Assembly (NCBI GenBank): GCA_937973995.1
Contig: CALJIQ010000047.1
Coordinates: 1 to 51,719 of the forward strand
DNA length: 51,719 nt
Origin: an uncultured Saprospiraceae bacterium
GTDB taxonomy: Bacteria > Bacteroidota > Bacteroidia > Chitinophagales > Saprospiraceae
Direction of reading: 5' to 3'
Shown here: positions 44,351 through 51,609 of the stretch, in pieces
Layout: every line of letters begins with the position of its first letter
How positions within the stretch are numbered: the first letter of the stretch is position 1
The notes under the pieces: model-generated
The model's input: the letters and a program-made list of their open reading frames with translations, nothing else
Databases searched by the model: none
What the model was told of the DNA's origin: nothing
Position numbers and translations under genes: made by a program

Positions 44351-44489
44351 GATAAAATTTGGGTAAATTATTTATTTCTCCGTCCCTATATCATAAATCC
44401 AATTGGGATGTCTCTAGGACAGAAGTATGATGTATGATTTCAGATTTTTGATTTGTGGAACCAGAAAATCTCTTTTCAAATTAATTGCT

Positions 44490-44930
44490 ATGTCCTTACT
44501 CAATAAACTCACACAAGCAACAGGCAACCTAAAATGCTATTCAGGTTTCCATACGGATACTTGGAAATTTGTAAACGACCATTCTTGTGAACAGGAATTA
44601 CATTGCAATAGGTGTGGTTATCAAAAACGAGTAAGACATCAATTATTCAGTCGTTGGGTCTATGAAAGAGACGGACTATGTGTGCAAAGTAGGGAATGCC
44701 AACGATGCCGCCATGTAGATTTTAGAACCCACCACAAATTTGATTATAAAGCTCCCATCGGTCCAATGAATTGTCGGTCCTTCCAAAAAGTATGTGGTAG
44801 TTGTGGACAGGAAGAAGAAGAATATCATGCTAACCCTCAGCATGACTGGAGTACTTGGCAATTTGGCCATCGAATTGGGCAACGATATCGATATTGTAAA
44901 AACTGTGGACGGCGAGAATTTAGAGATTAA
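44490..44930 (+). CDS. Small four-repeat zinc-ribbon protein of unknown function
   Basis: From the ATG at 44490 the protein has 146 residues (MSLLNKLTQATG...). It contains four similar modules, each with a Trp/Phe-rich lead followed by C-x5-C-x2-C: CEQELHCNRCGY, CVQSRECQRCRH, CRSFQKVCGSCGQ and, more degenerate, RYRYCKNCGRR. His-Asp-Trp or similar (FHTDTW, QHDWSTW) opens the first and last modules. The pattern predicts four zinc-knuckle units, so metal binding is likely and nucleic-acid or protein binding possible. An upstream ATG at 44427 would add 21 residues without support. I know of no characterised homolog. It follows the RNA candidate on the same strand. Confidence 0.75.
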   Translation: MSLLNKLTQATGNLKCYSGFHTDTWKFVNDHSCEQELHCNRCGYQKRVRHQLFSRWVYERDGLCVQSRECQRCRHVDFRTHHKFDYKAPIGPMNCRSFQKVCGSCGQEEEEYHANPQHDWSTWQFGHRIGQRYRYCKNCGRREFRD

Positions 44931-44934
44931 AAAA

Positions 44935-45034
44935 TGCAGATGCTAGATACTATTGATGCTGGATACTATTGATGCTATGGTAATAAACTACCAGCATCCA
45001 GCATCCAGCATCAACAGCATCCAGCACCCAGCAT
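44935..45034. repeat. Hairpin of GATGCTGGATAC / CCAGCATCCAGCATC words
   Basis: GATGCTAGATACTATTGATG-type words (44940-44978) face CCAGCATCCAGCATCAACAG-type words (44991-45034). The stretch fills the whole gap between the convergent zinc-ribbon and OmpA-like genes. Similar GGATGCTGGGTACTGG words open element D at the right edge of the window. Confidence 0.6.
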
Positions 45035-45035
45035 C

Positions 45036-45767
45036 TTACTCTTCCACCACCACTTCCACTGTATTCGCCACTGCCTTAGCAGCATCTGATGAGGTAAGCC
45101 CTAAACCTTTTGCAGAAATCTGATCGGCATTTACACCAAGTGTTACGAGCATATTTTTTACTACATCTGCTCTAAGAGCGGAAATTTTCTTACACTCAAC
45201 ATTGTTTTTTCCATCTGCGGTATATACTTGTACCTGAATACGAGACGCAGGATGTTCTTTCAAAGCAGCTGCCATGCCTTCTATCTCTTCTTTTGACATG
45301 CCCGTAATGCGGTGAGATTCTTTATCAAAGGTAATATCATGAAGCGCATATGCTGTTCCTACCGCTTTGGTATTGAACATTTTATTGAACTTGGCTTTTA
45401 CATTATCCGCAGATAGGCTAGCAGCGGCGGCACTTACGGCTGCCTTCGTATTACCTGCTGCATTGGATAATTTGTCTTTTGCATCTCCTACTTTTTCGTT
45501 TATTTTTTCCTTCGCCTTGTCTATGTCTCGTTTGATGGGTTCCCCACTACTATCTACATAATAGCCCCCTTCTAATTTGAAATCTCCTGCTTTTTTTACT
45601 ACTTCATTTTTGTTGTTTAGTAAGTCACCATTCGCATTTACATGAAACGCTTTTTGTTGTTGCTTACTGCTTACTTCGGATTTACAGTTTACAACAAGTA
45701 ATGCCATGCTTATCAGCGTAAGTAAGGCAAAGATTCTTTTAAATGAGCCAAGAAAATTGGAAGTCAT
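45036..45767 (-). CDS. OmpA-domain envelope protein, probable lipoprotein
   Basis: From the ATG at 45767 the protein has 243 residues. A hydrophobic signal ends in SMALLVVNCKSE, where Cys is probably lipidated although the -1 residue is Asn. A Gly-rich segment (NANGDLLNNKNEVVKKAGDF, GGYYVDSSGEP) is followed by a charged Ala/Lys helix (DIDKAKEKINEKVGDAKDKL) and an OmpA-like C-terminal domain (ITFDKESHRITGMSKEEIEG ... IQVQVYTADGKNNVECKKIS ... ADVVKNMLVTLGV), the peptidoglycan-binding fold. It should tether the outer membrane to the cell wall. Longer open reading upstream runs into repeat element E and is not real coding. Followed by a word-repeat hairpin. Confidence 0.8.
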   Translation of the reverse strand: MTSNFLGSFKRIFALLTLISMALLVVNCKSEVSSKQQQKAFHVNANGDLLNNKNEVVKKAGDFKLEGGYYVDSSGEPIKRDIDKAKEKINEKVGDAKDKLSNAAGNTKAAVSAAAASLSADNVKAKFNKMFNTKAVGTAYALHDITFDKESHRITGMSKEEIEGMAAALKEHPASRIQVQVYTADGKNNVECKKISALRADVVKNMLVTLGVNADQISAKGLGLTSSDAAKAVANTVEVVVEE

Positions 45768-45792
45768 TGTTCTGTTTGTTTGAATAGAGTAA

Positions 45793-45905
45793 TTAGACAG
45801 AATAAATAAAACAGTTGATTGACTCGTCGGATGGCTGCGCCGTCCGATGAGCCTCCCCATCCGACGGCGTAAGCCATCGGACGGGATTTCGTCAATTCTG
45901 TCTAA
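45793..45905. repeat. Palindromic element E, copy 1 (second copy core at 49517-49581)
   Basis: Terminal inverted repeats TTAGACAGAAT (45793-45803) and ATTCTGTCTAA (45895-45905) enclose a core (45822-45886) of TCGGATGGC ... GCCGTCCGA hairpins. The 65-base core recurs at 49517-49581 in the same orientation with about five differences. Its start overlaps the false upstream extension of the OmpA-like gene. It looks like a small non-autonomous mobile element or a structured repeat. Confidence 0.7.
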
Positions 45906-45916
45906 GTACTAGTTAC

Positions 45917-45972
45917 AAAAAAAACGCCCATCCTCCACCTGTTAAATGTATATCGTTAGTGGGGGATGAGCG
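45917..45972 (-). terminator. Rho-independent terminator of the HEAT-like gene
   Basis: On the minus strand CGCTCATCCCCCAC pairs with GTGGAGGATGGGCG (one mismatch, one G-U pair), followed by eight T residues (plus-strand A run 45917-45924). It begins 30 bases after the stop of the gene at 46003, exactly where its mRNA should end. Confidence 0.72.
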
Positions 45973-46002
45973 GATAGTTAAAACGCCACAAAGATAATAG
46001 AT

Positions 46003-46524
46003 TTATTTCTTCAACTTCTTTAAGATTTTTCTGCCTTTTGATAGAATTCCCGCAGTTCCATTATGCGCCATATTATCTTCTATGAGCGGAATTAACTCCT
46101 GTGCTAGGTCAGGTTCTTTTTTACACATTTGGTAGAGTATCTCCATAGAAAATGCTTTCACTGCTACCGTTTCCTTGTGATTGGCTAAAAAGGAAAAACA
46201 AGCATCTGCCACCAATCCCATTAACTCTTCAGGGATCTCAATTTTTATGAGTGTTCTGACAATATTTCTACGGATGGCGACAGGCAAACCCTCTTTGGTC
46301 ATATATTCTACCAATTTTGGAAGATGCGGTTGTATTAGAAATATAGACTTATCCGCACAATGACTCAATACCCAAGCAGCTCGTTGGGTCAATCTCCATT
46401 CTTCCTTTTGTAAAAACACCTCCATTAATTCATCAAATCGCTCTTGATCTCCTCCAATATAATGGGCAATTAGTTGGACTTGTTTTTTAGAATGTTCCTT
46501 TCTTAGGGCGGCTCTAATATCCAT
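46003..46524 (-). CDS. Small HEAT/ARM-repeat-like helical protein
   Basis: The protein has 173 residues and is entirely helical, with spaced Leu/Ala helix pairs (WRLTQRAAWVLSHCADK, PVAIRRNIVRTLIKIEIP, KETVAVKAFSMEILYQMCKK) that fit adenylate-cyclase-style HEAT repeats. There is no signal peptide or enzymatic motif. It could be a scaffold or a cytoplasmic adaptor; no partner is visible. It is transcribed away from the helicase gene and ends at a good terminator. Family assignment by pattern only. Confidence 0.72.
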   Translation of the reverse strand: MDIRAALRKEHSKKQVQLIAHYIGGDQERFDELMEVFLQKEEWRLTQRAAWVLSHCADKSIFLIQPHLPKLVEYMTKEGLPVAIRRNIVRTLIKIEIPEELMGLVADACFSFLANHKETVAVKAFSMEILYQMCKKEPDLAQELIPLIEDNMAHNGTAGILSKGRKILKKLKK

Positions 46525-46607
46525 TTGTAAAATAGTTTTATAAAGTTAGTGCGAAGGTAGCGAAGCCCTAGCTGATTCCTTAAATTTGTGGACTTTTTCT
46601 AAGGAGA

Positions 46608-46640
46608 AAGTATCGGACACCTCCAAGGTGTTCGATACTT
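46608..46640. repeat. 15-bp hairpin upstream of the helicase gene
   Basis: AAGTATCGGACACCT (46608-46622) pairs with AGGTGTTCGATACTT (46626-46640) with one mismatch and a CCA loop. It ends 14 bases before the helicase ATG, so in the mRNA it would lie at or over the ribosome landing site. Confidence 0.7.
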
Positions 46641-46654
46641 AGCTACACCAATCC

Positions 46655-48907
46655 ATGCAAAACTATTTACAAGAGTTAAACGATGTCCAACGACAAGCCG
46701 TCACTACCACCGAAGGTCCAGTTTTAGTGGTCGCAGGTCCAGGGTCAGGGAAAACGAGGGTATTGACCTTCCGCATTGCTTATTTGATTGAGCAAGGCGT
46801 GCTACCCTGGCAAATCTTGTCTTTGACCTTTACCAATAAGTCTGCCCGAGAAATGAAAGAACGGATTGCTAAGGTGGTGGGCGATAAAGCCAACCAAGTA
46901 TGGGCAGGAACGTTTCACTCTACTTTTGCGAAGATATTGCGGGTAGAAGCAGAGAAAATAGGCTATCCTTCTAATTTTACGATCTATGATACGACGGATA
47001 CGAAGAGTTTAATCAAAACGATTATCAAGGATTTAAATCTGAATCCTGAAAAGTATAATGTCAATGCGGTTTATTCGAGAATCTCTTCTGCTAAAAGTAA
47101 TTTAATTACACCCAAACTTTATCCTGATATGCAGGAGTTGATGACTGCGGATAAAGCCAGCCAACGACCACATATTCACGAAATTTATAAAACCTATACC
47201 GCTCGTTGTAAGAAAGCGGGGGCGATGGATTTTGACGATTTATTATTTCAACTGTATTATCTGTTTCATTCCAATCCAGATAATGTCTTGGAGAAATATC
47301 GAAAGAAATTCCAATATATTTTAGTGGATGAGTTTCAGGATACGAACTATTTACAATATGCTATTTTAAAGAAATTAGCTTTATATGAAGGTAGTAAATT
47401 GAATGTTTGTGCGGTAGGGGATGATGCGCAAAGTATTTATGCGTTCCGTGGAGCGACTGTTGAAAATATCTTGGATTTAGAAAAAGATTTCAAAGGTTTA
47501 CAGACCTTTAAACTAGAACAAAATTATCGGTCCACCGATCATATCGTGCAAGCGGCGAATGCCACTATTCTTTTTAATAAAAAGCAAATTCGAAAAAAAA
47601 TATGGTCCGATAAGGGGGTGGGGCATAAGATCAAAGTGATTAAAGCACTTTCGGATACAGAGGAAGGGAAGCGGGTAGCGGATGCGATTGTTGAGCAAAA
47701 AAATAGGCATCATTTAAGTAATAGTGATATTGCCATTCTATATCGAACCAATGCGCAGTCGAGGGTTTTTGAAGAATACCTTCGTCGATATAATATACAT
47801 TACCAAGTATTTGGGGGGACCTCCTTTTATCAGCGGAAGGAGGTGAAAGATTTAATTGCTTATCTGCGTTTAACGGTAAATCAGAAAGATGAAGAAGCGT
47901 TAAAAAGAGTGATTAACTATCCCAAAAGAGGGATCGGTAAAACCACCCTTGAAAAGTTAAGCAAGTTTGCTAATGAGTCGGATCAAACCTTATGGGATTG
48001 TTTGGATCAATTACAAGTACCCGCTCGTACCCAAGGGCTTTTAAAGAATTTTAAACTACTCATTAACACCTTTACGCAACGATCCACTACTTCCGATGCT
48101 TACGAATTAGCAACGTATATAGCTCGCCAATCAGGCATCATTAAAGTATTGAAAGCGGATACTACCGTAGAAGGATTAAGTCGTTTGGAGAATGTTACCT
48201 CTCTGCTAGATGGTATCAAAGAATTTGTAGAAAATGACGAAGTTATAGAAGGGACCGAACAGTCCGATAAATCCTTATCCACCTATTTACAAAATATCGC
48301 CTTACATACTAGTTTGGATGAAGAGGATACAGGTAATTATGTGACCCTCATGTCTTCTCACTCAGCGAAAGGCTTAGAGTTTAAATCTGTTTTTGTAGTA
48401 GGTTTGGAGGAAACGCTTTTCCCTTCTTTTATGTCTATGAATAGCATGAGTGCCATCGAGGAAGAACGTCGTTTATTCTATGTATCTATCACTCGTGCAG
48501 AAGAATTATTGACGCTTACCTTTGCTTCTTCTCGCTACCGACATGGCAAAACGGTGTATAGCGAACCTAGTCGCTTCTTATCAGAAATTCCATTAGACCA
48601 TGTAGAAAGTAACTTTAATATTGGTCAACCAACCACCAGCAATGTAGCCCCAAGGGCTAGGGTAACGGGTGGTTTTAAAAAGAAACGAACGGAAGCGGTG
48701 TTGTCGATCAATCCAGCAGATTTTAATCCTAGTCCTTCTAGTTCGATAGAAGAGGGCATGCGGGTCTTGCACTTAAAATTTGGGGAGGGAGAAGTCATCA
48801 AAATAGATGGGGCAAGAGATAAGCGAGTCGCCACCATTAACTTTAATCAGATTGATAATCCAGAACGACGACTTATGTTGAAGTTTGCTAAGTTGCAGAT
48901 TTTGTGA
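46655..48907 (+). CDS. UvrD/PcrA-type superfamily 1 DNA helicase
   Basis: The protein has 750 residues. Walker A is AGPGSGKT (27-34), motif II is LVDEFQDTN (near 223), and motif III is VGDDAQSIYAFRGA (near 253-266). Later motifs EQNYRSTDHI, LMSSHSAKGLEFKSVFVVGLEE and YVSITRAEELLTL confirm the UvrD-like family. The C-terminus (about 695-745, MRVLHLKFGEGEVIKIDG) is the tudor-like domain that contacts RNA polymerase in PcrA/UvrD. It unwinds DNA 3'-5' in repair and in removing stalled polymerase. The name pcrA or uvrD cannot be decided by eye. A hairpin sits directly in front of its ATG; a long palindrome cluster follows it. Confidence 0.93.
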   Translation: MQNYLQELNDVQRQAVTTTEGPVLVVAGPGSGKTRVLTFRIAYLIEQGVLPWQILSLTFTNKSAREMKERIAKVVGDKANQVWAGTFHSTFAKILRVEAEKIGYPSNFTIYDTTDTKSLIKTIIKDLNLNPEKYNVNAVYSRISSAKSNLITPKLYPDMQELMTADKASQRPHIHEIYKTYTARCKKAGAMDFDDLLFQLYYLFHSNPDNVLEKYRKKFQYILVDEFQDTNYLQYAILKKLALYEGSKLNVCAVGDDAQSIYAFRGATVENILDLEKDFKGLQTFKLEQNYRSTDHIVQAANATILFNKKQIRKKIWSDKGVGHKIKVIKALSDTEEGKRVADAIVEQKNRHHLSNSDIAILYRTNAQSRVFEEYLRRYNIHYQVFGGTSFYQRKEVKDLIAYLRLTVNQKDEEALKRVINYPKRGIGKTTLEKLSKFANESDQTLWDCLDQLQVPARTQGLLKNFKLLINTFTQRSTTSDAYELATYIARQSGIIKVLKADTTVEGLSRLENVTSLLDGIKEFVENDEVIEGTEQSDKSLSTYLQNIALHTSLDEEDTGNYVTLMSSHSAKGLEFKSVFVVGLEETLFPSFMSMNSMSAIEEERRLFYVSITRAEELLTLTFASSRYRHGKTVYSEPSRFLSEIPLDHVESNFNIGQPTTSNVAPRARVTGGFKKKRTEAVLSINPADFNPSPSSSIEEGMRVLHLKFGEGEVIKIDGARDKRVATINFNQIDNPERRLMLKFAKLQIL

Positions 48908-49131
48908 TGATGGTTGGATGGCTTCGCTTCGCTGATGGTTGGATGGCTCGATGGTCAAGTATGTAGCCATCTAAAGTAATTTGACAGTATTCGTAAAATA
49001 CTGGAATATGGACAGGGCGCTGCCCTTTATCGTTATATTCAAATAAGTTCTACAAATATTATCAGGGTGAATGCCCTTCAATTGCTTACGCTAAAAGGGA
49101 GTTAGCCCTGATAATATTTGTAGAAATGTCA

Positions 49132-49279
49132 ATTATACTACGGACGGGATAAATTACCGAAAATGCTTGAATCGTTTATTTGTTTAACTGTTTATTCGTT
49201 TACAAACTATACTTGGATAAACAGTTCAACAAATAAACAGTATTGGAAAATCGGATATTTATCCCGTGTTCAGTATAAT
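49132..49279. repeat. Hairpin element A, copy 2
   Basis: Outer arms ATTATACT (49132-49139) and ACGGGATAAAT (49144-49154) match 49272-49279 and 49257-49267. Inner stem 49174-49198 pairs with 49215-49238 (GTTTATTTGTT / AACAAATAAAC). The unit is an inverted relative of 1484-1575, and its outer arms correspond to TTTATCCC and AGTATA near 1597-1616 there. Confidence 0.7.
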
Positions 49280-49516
49280 ATGATTTTGAAGGGCAGCGCC
49301 CATAGCCGTCAGGCTAAGAGATTAAAGAGCGGATAAGTCGTCAGGAGACGACTATGATAGGCATTCCAAGTCTGGAGACTTGGACTATCGGGCAAGATGA
49401 TGCGATCTATCAAGTCTCCAGACTTGATAGGCTTATCCGAGTCGTCTCCTGACGACAACATTCCGTTTAGCCTGACGGCTATGGGCAGCGCCCTGGAAAT
49501 ATAAAGTATTTGATTT

Positions 49517-49581
49517 ACTCGTCGGATGGCTGCGCCGTCCGATGAGTTTTCCCATCCGACGGCGCAAGCCATCGGACGGGA
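49517..49581. repeat. Palindromic element E, copy 2
   Basis: This 65-base core (ACTCGTCGGATGGCTGCGCC and on) matches 45822-45886 with about five differences in the same orientation. The TTTCGTCATTTCTGTACA stretch that follows resembles the right end of copy 1. It adjoins the nested cluster. Confidence 0.72.
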
Positions 49582-49637
49582 TTAAACCATTATTTCGTCA
49601 TTTCTGTACAATAATTCACCATCAAGCAATCAAACCA

Positions 49638-51533
49638 TCAAACCATCACCTCATCCCCTCCCAACTCATGCAACCAAAACTGATGCCCACCCTGCTCATT
49701 ACCATAGCCAATATTGCGTTGTAACATACGGGTCTGTCCATTTTCTTTGACCGTTATCTCTAAAATGCCTGGCTCACAATTGTCGTCTTTGATAAACGGA
49801 ACTTCATAGGCACAAAATTGATTACTAAACCGTTGGGTGCCTAAGTAGGTTTTTTGTCCCTGCTTATTTTCATGGACCAATTGAACCGTTCGGTGGCGAT
49901 CATCCCTTTTGGGGCAACCAATTAAAATTTGATCTCTATTTTCAAACATACAATCTCCGAGTAAGCGATAGTAGGTTTTAGTGATTCGTTTGGTACTGAG
50001 TTCAAACTTGAACAAACCAGAGGTGACTGGGATCGTTTCATATGCTACATTCAAATCATCATCTTGTTGTAAGAAAAAGTCTAAGCCATTTTCTATTGGG
50101 CGATGATGAAAAAATAATTTGATGGTACCAAATCCACCTTCATACATTGGAATCCGAATCGTAGAATTGAAAAACTCTCGACCCGAAGGCATATGCGTTA
50201 CCTTAATTTTTACAGGACTAGCATTTTTGCGATACCTTCTCACTCCATATTCCCAATCAGATCCATTGCGGAAGGTTTCGTATAAATTGATTTGACAGAT
50301 GCCGATCCATTGGTCAAACAAGGGATAATCCGTTAAATTCATAAAGATCTTTTCGCCAGGAACAATCTCACAATTGAATACCAATTGTTGATCGAGCCAT
50401 TCCCTGCAAGGCTTTTGTTCAATGGTAGGCATGAGTTGCTCACAAATAGAATAGAATAATTCTTTATCTGGATTGATTTGGGTTCGTTCAATGGTATCGT
50501 AATAAATAGTATTGTATTCTTTCCCAAAATACTTGCCTTCTCTCATGTAGTACTCCAGTGCTATTTTATGAAAAGCCTCTGATCCTAAAAAATACCTGCT
50601 GGTCTCTAAAGTTAAAATACCCCCCCAAGTGCTTTGAAGGTTTTGCGTTATTAAGGCACGATCCTGAATACGGAAGTCGTAGTTATATCCTAAAGTAGAA
50701 CCATAGACGGCTCCTTCTTTCAGATGGTTATTGGGTTGTTTATTCAGCTCATCTTTAATCATATTAGAAATGCCTTCTGCGAAGGCTTCTTCAATCAATT
50801 CCGTTTTCTCATTAAAGCGAAATGCTTCGGAAGCAAACAATAAATGCTTTCGATTGGCATGTAATAATTCGTGAATTAAGTTGCGCTTATCCGCCGATAA
50901 GAAAATCGTATTGGTGGAAGGGATATAGACATCGTGATCGGTATGTACGACTTTTACTTTGCCAGGTAAGGCAGCTTTGCCAAAATGTTTTTCAATTAAG
51001 GGTTTCACTTGTTGAAAGAGCGTTGCATCTGCTCCCTCAAAATCTACTTCAAAATCATATCCGCCCAGTTGCTGCGTTCGGTGGTTTTGAATAGGGAAAT
51101 AAAAAACAGGCGCTCCCAAGATATCTTCTCCATCAGTTGTGTGATGAAAGGGTCTGCACATAAACCATAATTCTTGTTGGGTGGAGTAAAACGTGTGTGC
51201 AGAGAAAGCGGGTAAGCGAAATATTTTGGTACCCGATGCAGTAGTAGTAGCATTGTTAGGAACATAATCCCATTGATAAAATAGCCGTTTGTTAAGGTCC
51301 CTATTTTCTTGTACCGCATAGTAGACCCGATCTACATCTGAGGATACTTCTACCTCCACAATGCATCCATAGGGCAAATTATTAATAACATTCACGACTC
51401 GAATTTCTTGGGTCATTGATCGAGATCGAGTGGCTTGGTTGATTCGGAGATGTCTAGGAGGTTTGGGAATCGGAATCCCTTTTTGTTGAGTAATCGTAGT
51501 GGGGGTAGGCAAATTAAAGAGTGGACGTTTCAT
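49638..51533 (-). CDS. Unknown protein with a gluzincin-like HExxH zinc motif
   Basis: The protein has 631 residues and no recognised family. A zinc-protease-like motif HELLHANRKH lies near residue 220, followed about 24 residues later by EEAFAEGISNM, so two His and a Glu could bind zinc as in gluzincins. The first 160 residues look like a beta-rich domain (YGCIVEVEVSSDVDRVYY, FRLPAFSAHTFYSTQQELWFMC), and the C-terminal 250 residues are also beta-rich with aromatic strands. There is no signal peptide, and the start is Pro/Thr-rich (MKRPLFNLPTPTTI); an internal Met at residue 40 (MTQEIRVV) is an alternative start. It may be a cytoplasmic peptidase, or exported by a leaderless route. It stands alone between repeat clusters. 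Confidence 0.72.
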   Translation of the reverse strand: MKRPLFNLPTPTTITQQKGIPIPKPPRHLRINQATRSRSMTQEIRVVNVINNLPYGCIVEVEVSSDVDRVYYAVQENRDLNKRLFYQWDYVPNNATTTASGTKIFRLPAFSAHTFYSTQQELWFMCRPFHHTTDGEDILGAPVFYFPIQNHRTQQLGGYDFEVDFEGADATLFQQVKPLIEKHFGKAALPGKVKVVHTDHDVYIPSTNTIFLSADKRNLIHELLHANRKHLLFASEAFRFNEKTELIEEAFAEGISNMIKDELNKQPNNHLKEGAVYGSTLGYNYDFRIQDRALITQNLQSTWGGILTLETSRYFLGSEAFHKIALEYYMREGKYFGKEYNTIYYDTIERTQINPDKELFYSICEQLMPTIEQKPCREWLDQQLVFNCEIVPGEKIFMNLTDYPLFDQWIGICQINLYETFRNGSDWEYGVRRYRKNASPVKIKVTHMPSGREFFNSTIRIPMYEGGFGTIKLFFHHRPIENGLDFFLQQDDDLNVAYETIPVTSGLFKFELSTKRITKTYYRLLGDCMFENRDQILIGCPKRDDRHRTVQLVHENKQGQKTYLGTQRFSNQFCAYEVPFIKDDNCEPGILEITVKENGQTRMLQRNIGYGNEQGGHQFWLHELGGDEVMV

Positions 51534-51540
51534 GTTGGTT

Positions 51541-51584
51541 AAAATTAAATAAGTTAAATAATGTATTATACTTTATTTAATTTT
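51541..51584. repeat. AT-rich palindrome upstream of the gluzincin-like gene
   Basis: AAAATTAAATAA (about 51541-51552) faces its exact complement TTATTTAATTTT near 51573-51584, with ATAATGTATTAT at the centre. It lies within 55 bases of the start codon and could be a regulator site or a leader hairpin. Confidence 0.45.
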
Positions 51585-51609
51585 ATTGGTTGCCTTTGGA
51601 GAGGCTGGA

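Larger units (their letters stand above)
48908..49637. repeat. 730-base cluster of nested palindromic elements after the helicase gene
   Basis: Outer word-repeat arms are GATGGTTGGATGG (48911-48952) against CCATCAAGCAATCAAACCATC (about 49619-49650). Inside, 48997-49025 pairs with 49483-49510 (CAGGGCGCTGCCC type). Nested within are a perfect 20-bp stem (TTCTACAAATATTATCAGGG, 49048-49067, with 49106-49125), element A copy 2 (49132-49279), a 20-bp perfect arm pair (49298-49317 with 49467-49486), and within that GTCGTCAGGAGACGAC (49337-49352 with 49441-49456) and two facing small palindromes at 49366-49383 and 49408-49429. Element E copy 2 follows at 49517-49581. No gene is present between helicase and the gluzincin-like gene. 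Confidence 0.78.

Noticed and set aside
45768-45860. Upstream extension of the OmpA-like gene
   Set aside because: The added residues are coded by element E, and the signal peptide starts naturally at 45767.
48997-49510. CRISPR array
   Set aside because: The repeats are palindromes of different sequence and irregular spacing; there are no uniform repeat-spacer units and no cas genes.
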